Assembly: GCF_900107745.1 (NCBI RefSeq)
Contig: NZ_FNRO01000003.1
Span: forward strand, 62,001 to 126,000
Source: Variovorax sp. YR216
GTDB taxonomy: Bacteria; Pseudomonadota; Gammaproteobacteria; Burkholderiales; Burkholderiaceae_C
Reading direction: 5' to 3'
DNA length: 64,000 nt
Shown: one piece after another, positions 24,404 through 33,183 of the stretch
Layout: each line of letters starts with the position of its first letter
How positions within the stretch are numbered: the first letter of the stretch is position 1
Translations under genes and position numbers: made by a program
Notes under the pieces: model-generated
The model's input: only the letters and a program-made list of their open reading frames with translations
Told to the model about the DNA's origin: nothing
Database searches by the model: none

Positions 24404-25219
24404 ATGACGACCACCACCGCACGACGAATTGCAATCGCATTGGCTGCAGGCGCCGTCACGCTCGCAGGCCTTTCCGCTTGCGCGCCGCTGGTGGTCGGTG
24501 GCGCTGCAGTGGCGGGTGCCGGCATGGTGGCGACCGATCGCCGGAGCTCGTCCGCGCAGGTCGACGACCAGGCGATCGAATTGCGCGGCGCGGCGCGCAT
24601 CCGCGACATTGCCAACGACGACATGAACGTGACCGTCACGAGCTTCAACCGCCAGGTGCTGCTCACCGGCACCGTGGGTTCGGACGCGGACAGGCGCAAG
24701 GTCGAAGACGCGATCCGCCGCGTGGACAACGTGCGCTCCGTCGTCAACGAAGTGGTGGTCGGTCCCGGCAGCAGCTTTCCGGATCGCTCGAACGACACCT
24801 TCATCACCGGCAAGGTGAAGGCCGCGCTGCTGGATCAGAACGACATCTTCGCGAACTCGTTCAAGGTGGTGACCGAGCGCGGCGTGGTCTACCTCATGGG
24901 CATCGCCACGCGCACCGAGACCGATCGCGCGACCGATGTGGCGCGCGGTACCTCGGGCGTGAAGAAGGTCGTGCGCATGGTGGAAGTCATCAGCGACCAG
25001 GAGCTGGCGAACCTGAAGGCGCAGCAGCCGCTGTCGCAGGTGAGCGGCTCGGGTTCGTCGTCCTCGTCGGGGACCTCGGCGGCACCCGCTTCGTCGTCGT
25101 CCACATCGACCTCGCGCGTGCCGCTGCCGCCGATGGAGCCGCTGCCGGGATCCTCGTCGGCAGCGCCGCCCGCCACGACGCCGGCCAGCAGCGGTGTCGT
25201 GACAACCCCGGTCCGCTGA
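24404..25219 (+). CDS. BON-domain lipoprotein (DolP/YraP-like)
   Basis: This is a 271-residue envelope lipoprotein. The leader ends LAGLSAC with the lipidated Cys at 26, followed by PLVVGGAAVAG as in DolP/YraP. Two BON domains follow (about 56-125 and 130-200): VTVTSFNRQVLLTGTV with VVNEVVVGP, and TERGVVYLMGIATRTETDRAT. BON proteins bind anionic phospholipids and guard outer-membrane integrity. The last 70 residues are a Ser/Pro-rich low-complexity tail not normal for DolP. CAGGAAGG precedes ATG 24404. It belongs to the rsmI-yraN-diaA-dolP block. Confidence 0.92.
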   Translation: MTTTTARRIAIALAAGAVTLAGLSACAPLVVGGAAVAGAGMVATDRRSSSAQVDDQAIELRGAARIRDIANDDMNVTVTSFNRQVLLTGTVGSDADRRKVEDAIRRVDNVRSVVNEVVVGPGSSFPDRSNDTFITGKVKAALLDQNDIFANSFKVVTERGVVYLMGIATRTETDRATDVARGTSGVKKVVRMVEVISDQELANLKAQQPLSQVSGSGSSSSSGTSAAPASSSSTSTSRVPLPPMEPLPGSSSAAPPATTPASSGVVTTPVR

Positions 25220-25257
25220 TCGCCAGCGACGCCCGAAACCGCCGCACCCCAGCCCAG

Positions 25258-25352
25258 GGCACCCGCGGAACCGGCTTCGCCGGGCCGCCGGGTGCGCCCC
25301 CCTCCCGCCGAAGGCGAGAGAGGGGGGAGCCGCGAAGCGGCTCGGGGGGTGC
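25258..25352. repeat. Intergenic repeat copy 1 (between convergent genes)
   Basis: The stretch GCGGAACCGGCTTCGCCGGG and what follows shares its first half with the copies at 49137 and 63468, then diverges into GC-rich hairpins (GAGCCGCGAAGCGGCTC). It fills the space between the BON and dehydrogenase stops. Confidence 0.65.
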
Positions 25353-26273
25353 CTACTTCAGCCTCGTGATCAGGCTCGACGTGTCCCAGCGGTTGCCGCC
25401 GGCCTGCTGCACATCGGCGTAGAACTGATCGACCAGCGCAGTCACCGGCAGACGCGCGCCGTTGCGCTTGGCTTCGTCGAGCACCAGGCCGAGGTCCTTG
25501 CGCATCCAGTCGACCGCGAAACCGAAGTCGAACTGGCCTTCGATCATCGTCTTGCCGCGGTTGTCCATCTGCCAGCTCTGCGCCGCGCCCTTGCCGATCA
25601 CGCCGAGCACCTCGTTCATGTCGAGGCCTGCGCGCATGCCGAAGGCGACGGCTTCGGACAGACCCTGCACCAGCCCTGCGATCGCAATCTGGTTCACCAT
25701 CTTCGCGAGCTGGCCCGCGCCGCTGTCGCCGAGCAGCGTGCAGGCCCGCGCGAACGCCGAGATCACGGGCTTGACGCGGTTGAAGGTGGCCGAGTCGCCG
25801 CCGCACATCACGGTCAGCACGCCGTTCTGCGCGCCGGCCTGTCCGCCGGACACCGGCGCATCGATGAACTGCAGGCCCTGCGCGATCGCGGCCTTGGACA
25901 GTTCGCGCGCGACGTTGGCGGAGGCGGTGGTGTGGTCGACGAACACCGCGCCCTTGGGCATGTCCGCGAAGGCACCGTTCTCGCCGAGCACGACCGAGCG
26001 CAGGTCGTCGTCGTTGCCGACGCAGCAGAAGACGATGTCGGCATTCGATGCCGCGCCGCGCGGCGTGGCCGAGTGCGCGAGCGTGCCCTTGGCCTGCGGC
26101 TTGAATTCATCGATCCAGGCGTTGGATTTGGTGTCGGTCCGGTTGTAGACCGTCACGCTGTGGCCGGCCAGCGCAAGATGGCCGGCCATCGGGTAGCCCA
26201 TCACGCCAAGGCCGAGGAAGGCGACCTTTTGCGGGGGGATGGATTCGTAGGTTTTGGGGGTGAGGCTGCTCAT
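25353..26273 (-). CDS. NAD(P)-dependent beta-hydroxyacid dehydrogenase (3-hydroxyisobutyrate dehydrogenase family)
   Basis: This is a 306-residue oxidoreductase. The Rossmann motif is VAFLGLGVMGYPMAGHLA, followed by VTVYNRTDTKSN. The substrate-binding DAPVSGGQAGAQNG and the catalytic Lys in GAGQLAKMVNQI are present. The C-terminal helical domain has the KDLGLVLDEAK stretch. The family oxidises 3-hydroxyisobutyrate, tartronate semialdehyde and similar compounds, and the exact substrate is not evident. GGGGG upstream of ATG 26273 serves as the ribosome site. It follows pilU on the same strand 25 bases away. Confidence 0.92.
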   Translation of the reverse strand: MSSLTPKTYESIPPQKVAFLGLGVMGYPMAGHLALAGHSVTVYNRTDTKSNAWIDEFKPQAKGTLAHSATPRGAASNADIVFCCVGNDDDLRSVVLGENGAFADMPKGAVFVDHTTASANVARELSKAAIAQGLQFIDAPVSGGQAGAQNGVLTVMCGGDSATFNRVKPVISAFARACTLLGDSGAGQLAKMVNQIAIAGLVQGLSEAVAFGMRAGLDMNEVLGVIGKGAAQSWQMDNRGKTMIEGQFDFGFAVDWMRKDLGLVLDEAKRNGARLPVTALVDQFYADVQQAGGNRWDTSSLITRLK

Positions 26274-26298
26274 CCCCCGAGCTTAGCGCGGCCCCAAG

Positions 26299-27435
26299 CT
26301 AGACGATCGCGAAGTGCTCCGTGCCGGCCGACAGGTCGGTGGTCCGCGCGCGCTGACTGTTGAGCTTGATCTGCAGCCGCAGGTCGTTGGCCGAGTCGGC
26401 GTTGCGCAGCGCATCCTCGAAGGAGATCGCGTGGCCTTCGAACAGGTCGAACAGCGCCTGATCGAAGGTCTGCATGCCGAGGTTGCGGCTCTTCTTCATG
26501 ATCTCCTTGATCTCGCCGACCTCGCCCTTGAAGATCAGATCGGAGATCAGCGGGGTGTTGAGCAGCACCTCGACCGCGGCGATGCGGCCGTGGCCGTCTT
26601 CCGTCGGAATGAGCCGCTGCGAGATCAGCGAGCGCAGGTTGAGCGACAGGTCCATCAGCAACTGTGACCGGCGCTCTTCGGGGAAGAAGTTGATGATCCG
26701 GTCCAGCGCCTGGTTGGCGCTGTTGGCGTGCAGCGTGGCCATGCAGAGGTGACCGGTTTCTGCGAAGGCCACCGCGTGCTCCATGGTCTCGCGGTCGCGG
26801 ATTTCGCCCATCAGGATCACGTCCGGCGCTTGCCGCAGCGTGTTCTTGAGCGCTGCTTCCCAGCTGTCGGTGTCGATGCCGACCTCGCGCTGGGTCACCA
26901 CGCAATTCTTGTGCGGATGCACGAATTCGACCGGGTCCTCGACCGTGACGATGTGGCCGTACGAGTTCTCGTTGCGCCAGTCGATCATCGCGGCGAGCGT
27001 GGTCGACTTGCCGGAGCCCGTGGCACCGACCAGGATGCACAGGCCGCGCTTGGTCATCGAGACATCCTTGAGCACCTGCGGCATGCCGAGCCCGTCGATG
27101 GTCGGCAGCTTGGCGGGAATGGTCCGCAGCACCATGCCGACCTTGCCCTGTTGCACGAAGGCATTCACGCGGAAGCGGCCGATGCCGGTCGGCGAGATCG
27201 CGAAGTTGCACTCCTTGGTGCGCTCGAACTCGGCCGTCTGGCGGTCGTTCATGATCGAGCGGGTGAGTGCGAGCGTGTGCTGTGCGCCCAGCGCCTGCTG
27301 CGACACCTTGGTGACCTTGCCGTCCACCTTGATCGCCGGCGGGAAGTCGGCGGTGATGAACAAGTCGCTGCCGTTGCGGCTCACCATGAGCTTCAGCAGG
27401 TCGTTGATGAACTGGCTGGCCTGATCGCGTTCCAT
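26299..27435 (-). CDS. pilU: Type IV pilus retraction-type ATPase PilU
   Basis: This is a 378-residue PilT/PilU-family secretion ATPase working at the inner membrane to support pilus retraction. The Walker A GATGSGKSTT, Asp box (ENSYGHIVTVEDPVEFVH), Walker B VILMGEIRDRETM and His box TGHLCMATLHANS are all intact. The PilU features (longer C terminus, ITADFPPAIKVDGKV opening) distinguish it from the paralogue upstream. The gene lies 30 bases downstream of pilT in the same orientation, the usual pair. Confidence 0.96.
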   Translation of the reverse strand: MERDQASQFINDLLKLMVSRNGSDLFITADFPPAIKVDGKVTKVSQQALGAQHTLALTRSIMNDRQTAEFERTKECNFAISPTGIGRFRVNAFVQQGKVGMVLRTIPAKLPTIDGLGMPQVLKDVSMTKRGLCILVGATGSGKSTTLAAMIDWRNENSYGHIVTVEDPVEFVHPHKNCVVTQREVGIDTDSWEAALKNTLRQAPDVILMGEIRDRETMEHAVAFAETGHLCMATLHANSANQALDRIINFFPEERRSQLLMDLSLNLRSLISQRLIPTEDGHGRIAAVEVLLNTPLISDLIFKGEVGEIKEIMKKSRNLGMQTFDQALFDLFEGHAISFEDALRNADSANDLRLQIKLNSQRARTTDLSAGTEHFAIV

Positions 27436-27465
27436 GTGTTTGCTCCGGATGCCGTGGCTGGAGGG

Positions 27466-28509
27466 TCAGCCTGGGAAATTCTCGGGGATCTTCGCCTTGC
27501 CGCGCGCTTCGGCCGAAGAAATGACATTGCGCCGGACGAGGTCCGTCAGATTCTGGTCCAGCGTCTGCATCCCCTGGCCGCTGCCGGTCTGGATCGACGA
27601 GTACATCTGCGCGACCTTGCCTTCGCGGATGAGGTTCCGGATCGCGGGCGTGCCGAGCATGATCTCGTGCGCCGCCACGCGGCCCTGGCCGTCCTTGGTC
27701 TTGCAAAGCGTCTGAGAGATCACGGCCTGCAGCGATTCGGACAGCATCGCGCGGATCATTTCCTTTTCTTCGCCAGGGAAGACGTCGATGATCCGGTCGA
27801 TGGTCTTGGCCGCCGACGAGGTGTGCAGCGTGCCGAACACCAGGTGGCCGGTTTCGGCCGCGGTCATCGCGAGGCGGATGGTTTCGAGGTCGCGCATTTC
27901 GCCGACCAGAATCGCGTCCGGGTCTTCACGCAGCGCGGAGCGCAGCGCGTTCGCGAAGGAGAGCGTCATCGGCCCCACTTCGCGCTGGTTGATCAGGCAC
28001 TTCTTGGATTCGTGCACGAACTCGATCGGGTCCTCGACCGTGAGGATGTGGCCGTACTCGGTTTCGTTGAGGTAGTTGATCATCGCCGCGAGCGTGGTCG
28101 ACTTGCCCGAGCCGGTCGGGCCGGTCACGAGCACGAGGCCGCGGGGCTTGAGCGCGAGATCGCCGAAGATCTTGGGTGCGTTGAGTTGCTCGAGCGTGAG
28201 AATCTTCGACGGAATGGTCCGGAACACCGCGGCCGCGCCGCGCGACTGGTTGAACGCATTCACCCGGAAGCGCGCGAGGCCGTCGATCTCGAAGGAGAAG
28301 TCGACCTCGAGGAACTCTTCGTAGTGCTTGCGGTGCGTGTCGCTCATGATGTCGTACACCATGGCATGCACCGCCTTGTGGTCGAGCGCGTCGACATTGA
28401 TGCGGCGCACATCGCCGTGAACCCGGATCATGGGCGGCAGGCCCGACGACAGATGCAGGTCGGACGCCTTGTTCTTGACGCTGAAGGCCAGCAGTTGGGT
28501 GATGTCCAC
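27466..28509 (-). CDS. pilT: Type IV pilus retraction ATPase PilT
   Basis: This is a 347-residue hexameric ATPase that depolymerises type IV pili, driving twitching motility and DNA uptake. Walker A GPTGSGKSTT, Asp box, Walker B ILVGEMRDLETI, His box TGHLVFGTLHTSS and the retraction-linked AIRNLIREGK motif are present. The start is GTG 28509, giving the family opening MDITQLLAFSVKNKASDLHLS. It is first in the pilT-pilU operon and divergent from the YggS-type gene with only 38 bases between. Confidence 0.97.
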   Translation of the reverse strand: MDITQLLAFSVKNKASDLHLSSGLPPMIRVHGDVRRINVDALDHKAVHAMVYDIMSDTHRKHYEEFLEVDFSFEIDGLARFRVNAFNQSRGAAAVFRTIPSKILTLEQLNAPKIFGDLALKPRGLVLVTGPTGSGKSTTLAAMINYLNETEYGHILTVEDPIEFVHESKKCLINQREVGPMTLSFANALRSALREDPDAILVGEMRDLETIRLAMTAAETGHLVFGTLHTSSAAKTIDRIIDVFPGEEKEMIRAMLSESLQAVISQTLCKTKDGQGRVAAHEIMLGTPAIRNLIREGKVAQMYSSIQTGSGQGMQTLDQNLTDLVRRNVISSAEARGKAKIPENFPG

Positions 28510-28547
28510 GAAGCTCCTCGGTGACGTTTTGATACGCTTTGACGATT

Positions 28548-29234
28548 ATGACGATGATTGGCGACAACCTCCAGCAAGTTCGGGAGCGGATCGTGAAGGC
28601 GTGCACGGCGGTCGGGCGCGATCCCGCGAGCGTGCACTTGCTTGCAGTGTCAAAGACTTTCCCCGCCGATGTGGTGCGGGAGGCACACGCGGCCGGCCAG
28701 ACGGCATTCGGCGAAAACTACGTGCAGGAAGGCATCGCCAAGATCGAGGCGCTCGATGACCTGCGCAGCGGCCTCGAATGGCACTGCATCGGTCCGCTGC
28801 AGAGCAACAAGACGCGCGTGGTGGCCGAGCATTTCGACTGGGTGCACAGCATCGACCGGCTGAAGATCGCCCAGCGGTTGTCCGAGCAGCGGCCCGGCCA
28901 CCTTCCGCCGCTTCAGGTGTGCCTGCAGGTCAACGTCGACGCCGGCGCCAACAAGTCGGGCGCGGCGCCGGACGACGTGCTTGCGCTGGCGCGATCCGTG
29001 GCGTCATTGCCACGTTTGCGGCTGCGCGGGCTGATGGCGATCCCCGAGCCGGCGCCGGATTTCGAGTCGCAGCGCGACCTGTTCCTCGCGGCGGCGCGCG
29101 TGTTCGAGGCGATACGGCAGGACGGCATCGAACTCGACACGCTGTCGCTCGGCATGTCCGCCGACCTCGAAGCCGCGATCGCGGCCGGCAGCACGATGGT
29201 GCGTGTCGGCACCGCGATCTTCGGGCGCCGCTAG
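28548..29234 (+). CDS. YggS-type PLP-binding protein (PLP homeostasis)
   Basis: This is a 228-residue single-domain PLP protein of the YggS/PLPBP family, which buffers pyridoxal phosphate and affects amino-acid pools. Conserved pieces are LLAVSKTFPADVVREAH (PLP lysine), FGENYVQEGIAK, WHCIGPLQSNKTR, LRLRGLMAIPEP and LSLGMSADLEAAI with STMVRVGTAIFG. ATG 28548 is preferred; another ATG six bases later is possible. Its place beside pilT is common in proteobacteria. The stop shares the bases CTAG with the stop of the convergent tautomerase gene. Confidence 0.95.
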   Translation: MTMIGDNLQQVRERIVKACTAVGRDPASVHLLAVSKTFPADVVREAHAAGQTAFGENYVQEGIAKIEALDDLRSGLEWHCIGPLQSNKTRVVAEHFDWVHSIDRLKIAQRLSEQRPGHLPPLQVCLQVNVDAGANKSGAAPDDVLALARSVASLPRLRLRGLMAIPEPAPDFESQRDLFLAAARVFEAIRQDGIELDTLSLGMSADLEAAIAAGSTMVRVGTAIFGRR

Positions 29235-29455
29235 CCCGGCGCTTTGCGCGCGGCGGCCTGTTCGCGGCGAATGTCCGCGACAGGACGGCCGCCGACGCCC
29301 CAGTTGTCGAGATCCACTTCATCGATCACCACGAAGGTGGTGGCCGGATCCTTGTTGAGCACGCGCACCACCAGGTCGGTCGCGCCGGCGATCAGTTCCT
29401 TCTTCTGTTCGCGCGTCACGCCTTCGCGGGTGACCTGGATCGTGATGTAGGGCAT
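29231..29455 (-). CDS. 4-oxalocrotonate tautomerase family protein
   Basis: This is a 74-residue tautomerase-superfamily protein opening MPYITIQVTREGV, so Pro 2 becomes the N-terminal catalytic proline after Met removal. The remainder (TREQKKELIAGATDLVV, then TTFVVIDEVDLDNWGVGG) matches the 4-OT-like subgroup that forms hexamers. The physiological substrate is unknown. Convergent with the YggS gene, overlapping by four bases; both stops are TAG within one CTAG. Confidence 0.9.
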   Translation of the reverse strand: MPYITIQVTREGVTREQKKELIAGATDLVVRVLNKDPATTFVVIDEVDLDNWGVGGRPVADIRREQAAARKAPG

Positions 29456-29536
29456 GGCTGTCTCCTTTCCACCAGTGACCGGCGGCCGGTGCGCCGCCGA
29501 CGCGGAGTATCCCGCCGCGATGCCCTGAACGCCGGA

Positions 29537-30016
29537 TCAGAAACCCAGCGGAAGCCGCGCGCTGCTCTTGACCTCTTCCATCACCGCATAGGTTCGCGTC
29601 TCGCGCACGCCAGGCAGTTGCCACAGCACGGTTCCGGCGAACTCGCGGTATGCGGCCATGTCGGCCATGCGGGTCTTGAGCAGATAGTCGAAGCCGCCCG
29701 CGACCATGTGGCATTCCATGATCTCGTCACGCACCTGCACCGCGGCCTTGAACTCGTCGAAGACGTTGGGCGTGGTGCGGTCGAGCAGCACTTCGACGAA
29801 CACCGTGAACCCGCGGCCGAGCTTGTGCGGGTCGAGGCGGGCCTCGTAGCCGAGGATGAAGCCTTCGCGCGTGAGCCGCTGCACCCGCGCCAGCACGGCC
29901 GTGGGCGAGAGCGCCACCGCTTCCGCGAGCTTGAGGTTCGAGATGCGGCCGTCCTCCTGAAGAACCTTCAGGATTTTCATGTCGATGCGGTCGAGATCGG
30001 GTGCTTCTGCGCTCAT
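29537..30016 (-). CDS. Lrp/AsnC-family regulator, probable PutR
   Basis: This is a 159-residue Lrp/AsnC-type regulator. The N-terminal winged helix (about 8-65) reads LDRIDMKILKVLQEDGRISNLKLAEAV and SPTAVLARVQRL; the C-terminal RAM effector domain has MECHMVAGGFDYLLKTR. ATG 30016 gives the family length; the longer frame has no support. It is divergent from putA with 101 bases between, the arrangement of PutR/BkdR-type activators responding to proline. The direct repeats at 30020 and 30051 are candidate binding sites. Confidence 0.93.
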   Translation of the reverse strand: MSAEAPDLDRIDMKILKVLQEDGRISNLKLAEAVALSPTAVLARVQRLTREGFILGYEARLDPHKLGRGFTVFVEVLLDRTTPNVFDEFKAAVQVRDEIMECHMVAGGFDYLLKTRMADMAAYREFAGTVLWQLPGVRETRTYAVMEEVKSSARLPLGF

Positions 30017-30019
30017 GGG

Positions 30020-30061
30020 TGGTGAATTATCCGGCGTGTTGACTGATTTTTGGTGAATAAC
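30020..30061. promoter_or_regulatory. Direct repeats in the putR-putA gap, candidate Lrp-type sites
   Basis: TGGTGAATTAT (30020-30030) and TGGTGAATAAC (30051-30061) are 31 bases apart, about three helical turns, so they face the same side of DNA. They lie between the two divergent starts. Confidence 0.45.
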
Positions 30062-30117
30062 TCGGAGGAAGAAGGCGGACGATCGCATTCATTCGATCTT
30101 CTTCAAGAGAACACGCC

Positions 30118-33099
30118 ATGCGCCTGCCCACTCCCTACCGCCCCGAAGCCGACGTCGTCGCGCATCGTCTCGCCGCACTGAAGGGCGCGCTCGACTGGAT
30201 CTCGGTCGTGCCCACCGCCACGCCGTGGGTGCGTGCGGTGCGCGACCGGCCGCCGCCGTTCTGGGCCATGGAAAGCCTGCTGCGCGAATACCCGATCTCC
30301 AGCGCCGAGGGGCTGGCGCTGATGCGGCTGGCCGAGGCGCTGCTTCGCGTGCCGGATGCGGAAACCGCCATCGCGCTCACCGCCGACCAGCTGGGCCGCG
30401 CCAACTTCGACGGCGCCGCGGATTCGACGCTGGCGCGGCTTTCGTCGTCGGCGATCGCCTTGTCGAAGAAGTTCCTCCCACACCTTTCGGACGATGCCGG
30501 CGACGCGGAGCCTGGGCCCGGGTTGATGGCGCGGTTGGGCGCACGCACTGTCGTGGCCGCCACGCTGCGGGCGGTGCAGTTGCTGGGCCGCCAGTTCGTG
30601 CTCGGCCAGACCATCGACGAGGCGATGGGCGAGGCGCGATCGGCGCATCGCAAGCACGCGGCGCTTCGTTTCAGCTACGACATGCTCGGGGAGGGCGCGC
30701 GCACCGAGGCGGATGCGCAGCGCTATCTGGACAGCTACGTCAACGCGATCCGCTCGATCGCCGCCGCGGTCAACGGCGACCGGCCCGAGGACAACGACGG
30801 CATCTCCATCAAGCTCAGCGCGCTGCATCCGCGCTACGAGGACGCCCAGCGCGAGCGCGTGATGCGCGAGCTGGTGCCGCGCGTGTGGCAGTTGTGCGAG
30901 CTGGCAGCCGACGCGCATCTGAACCTCACCATCGATGCCGAGGAGGTGGACCGCCTCGAACTGTCGCTCGATGTGTTCGAGGCGCTCGCCGCGCGCGTCG
31001 CGGCCGAGCGTCCGCAGTGGCGGGGCTTCGGCGTCGCGATGCAGGCCTACCAGACACGGGCCCTCGAGCTGGTGGAGCACATCGCCGCGATCGCGCGCAA
31101 ATACAAGCTGCGCCTGATGTGCCGGCTGGTGAAGGGCGCGTACTGGGATGCCGAGATCAAGCGCGCGCAGGAACTCGGCCTGCCGCACTACCCGGTCTTC
31201 ACGCACAAGCATCACACCGACGTGAGCTACCTCGCCTGCGCGCGCGCGCTGCTGGCCGCGCCGGACGCGATCTATCCGCAGTTCGCCACCCACAACGCAG
31301 GTACCATCGCCGCGATCCTGCAGATGGCGGGCCAGGCCGGCGACGTGCCCTTCGAGCTGCAGCGCCTGCACGGGATGGGCGAGGGCATCTATCGCGAAGT
31401 CATGAAGAGCACCGGGGTGCCGGTTCGCATCTATGCGCCGGTGGGGCGGCACAAGGATCTGCTGGCCTACCTGGTTCGCCGGCTGCTTGAAAACGGGGCC
31501 AACTCGTCGTTCGTCAACCAGCTGGGCGACGAGTCGGTCGGCACGGGCGAACTGCTTTCGTCGCCGCTCTGGCTGGACAAGGAGGCGTCGCTGCCGTTGC
31601 CGCTCGCCCTCTACGGGCCCCCGCCTGCGCGTCGCAACAGCCAGGGGATCGACCTGACGGTCGAGTCCATGCGCGCGCCATTGCTCGACGCGCTGGCCAC
31701 GACCGCGGTGCCGGTGGTGCCGGCGTTCGATCCTCAGCGCGCCGCCGAAGCGGTCGCGACCGCCGCGGCCGGTTTCCGGTCGTGGTCCCACACGCCGGTC
31801 TCGCAACGCGCCGGTGCGCTTCGCCATGCCGCCGATGCGCTCGAAGCCGCGTTGCCGCGCTTCTGCGCGCTGCTGGTCAAGGAGGCGTTCAAGAGCTGGT
31901 CCGACGCGATCGCCGAAGTGCGCGAGGCCGTCGATTTCCTGCGCTACTACGCGGACGAGGCGGAGCGCATCATGCGGCCGGTCGCGTTGCCCGGCCCGAC
32001 CGGCGAAAGTAACGAGTTGCGCCTCACCGGCCGCGGGCCGTGGGTATGCATCAGCCCGTGGAACTTTCCGCTGGCGATCTTCCTGGGGCAGGTCGCAGCG
32101 GCGCTCGCGACCGGCAACACGGTGCTCGCCAAGCCGGCCGAGCAGACGCCGGCCATCGCGTCCGAGGCGGTGAAGCTGCTGCATGCGGCGGGCGTGCCGC
32201 CGCAGGCGGTCCAGCTGCTGCACGGTGCCGGTGAAACCGTCGGTGCCGCGCTGGTGGCCGCGCCGGGCGTGGCGGGGGTGGTGTTCACCGGATCGACGCA
32301 GGTCGCGAAGATCATCCATCGCGCGCTGGCCGCCAAGGACGGCCCGATCGTGCCGCTGATCGCCGAGACCGGCGGCATCAACGCGATGCTCGTGGACCCG
32401 ACCGCCTTGCCCGAGCAGGTGGTCGATGCGGTGGTGCAGAGCGCTTTCCGGTCCGCGGGCCAGCGCTGTTCGGCGCTGCGTCTGCTGCTGGTGCACGACA
32501 GCATCGCCGACGATGTGGTCGCCATGATCCGGGGCGCCGCGAAGGAACTGGCGGCGGGCGATCCGGCGCTGCTTTCGACCGACGTCGGCCCGGTGATCGA
32601 CCGCGAAGCCTTCGAAGGCATCCAGCGGCACCTGCAGCGTCTCGATGCCGAAGCGAAGGTGGTCGTCGGCGCCGGCGAGCCGGCGCAGGCGCTTCCCAAC
32701 CTGGTCGCGCCGCGCGCCTACGAGGTGCCGTCGGTGAGCAGCGTCAAGGCGGAAATCTTCGGCCCGGTGCTGCAGATTGCGCGCTGGTCCGGCGATCCGC
32801 AAGCGGTGATCGATCAGGTCAACGGCCTCGGCTTCGGGCTGACGCTGGGCATCCAGACGCGCATCGACAGCCGCGCGCAGGCGCTGGCGTCCCGTGCGCA
32901 TGTCGGCAACATCTATGTCAACCGCAACATCATCGGCGCGGTGGTCGGCGTCCAGCCGTTCGGCGGGGAAGGACTCAGCGGCACGGGGCCGAAGGCGGGC
33001 GGACCGCACTACCTGCTTCGCTTCTGCGCGGAGCAGACGCTCACCATCAACACCACCGCCGCGGGCGGCAATGCGGCGCTGCTTGCCGCAAGCGCATAA
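30118..33099 (+). CDS. putA: Bifunctional proline dehydrogenase / glutamate-semialdehyde dehydrogenase PutA (short form)
   Basis: This is a 993-residue PutA oxidising proline to glutamate in two steps at the membrane face. The flavin-dependent proline dehydrogenase (about 60-440) has MCRLVKGAYWDAEIKRAQ and PVRIYAPVGRHKDLLAYLVRRL. The aldehyde dehydrogenase (about 530-970) has SPWNFPLAIF, E750 in ETGGIN and the nucleophile C784 in SAGQRCSALR. The protein starts directly with the helical arm region, so the N-terminal ribbon-helix-helix DNA-binding domain of trifunctional PutA is absent. Control is then likely by the divergent Lrp-type regulator. Glutamate dehydrogenase follows. Confidence 0.97.
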   Translation: MRLPTPYRPEADVVAHRLAALKGALDWISVVPTATPWVRAVRDRPPPFWAMESLLREYPISSAEGLALMRLAEALLRVPDAETAIALTADQLGRANFDGAADSTLARLSSSAIALSKKFLPHLSDDAGDAEPGPGLMARLGARTVVAATLRAVQLLGRQFVLGQTIDEAMGEARSAHRKHAALRFSYDMLGEGARTEADAQRYLDSYVNAIRSIAAAVNGDRPEDNDGISIKLSALHPRYEDAQRERVMRELVPRVWQLCELAADAHLNLTIDAEEVDRLELSLDVFEALAARVAAERPQWRGFGVAMQAYQTRALELVEHIAAIARKYKLRLMCRLVKGAYWDAEIKRAQELGLPHYPVFTHKHHTDVSYLACARALLAAPDAIYPQFATHNAGTIAAILQMAGQAGDVPFELQRLHGMGEGIYREVMKSTGVPVRIYAPVGRHKDLLAYLVRRLLENGANSSFVNQLGDESVGTGELLSSPLWLDKEASLPLPLALYGPPPARRNSQGIDLTVESMRAPLLDALATTAVPVVPAFDPQRAAEAVATAAAGFRSWSHTPVSQRAGALRHAADALEAALPRFCALLVKEAFKSWSDAIAEVREAVDFLRYYADEAERIMRPVALPGPTGESNELRLTGRGPWVCISPWNFPLAIFLGQVAAALATGNTVLAKPAEQTPAIASEAVKLLHAAGVPPQAVQLLHGAGETVGAALVAAPGVAGVVFTGSTQVAKIIHRALAAKDGPIVPLIAETGGINAMLVDPTALPEQVVDAVVQSAFRSAGQRCSALRLLLVHDSIADDVVAMIRGAAKELAAGDPALLSTDVGPVIDREAFEGIQRHLQRLDAEAKVVVGAGEPAQALPNLVAPRAYEVPSVSSVKAEIFGPVLQIARWSGDPQAVIDQVNGLGFGLTLGIQTRIDSRAQALASRAHVGNIYVNRNIIGAVVGVQPFGGEGLSGTGPKAGGPHYLLRFCAEQTLTINTTAAGGNAALLAASA

Positions 33100-33183
33100 C
33101 CGGAAAAGCAACGCGCATAGCCGTGGCGCGGCGGGCTGTGGAGGACTATCGTCGCGCCTGTCGTTCAACAACACGAGACCGCC

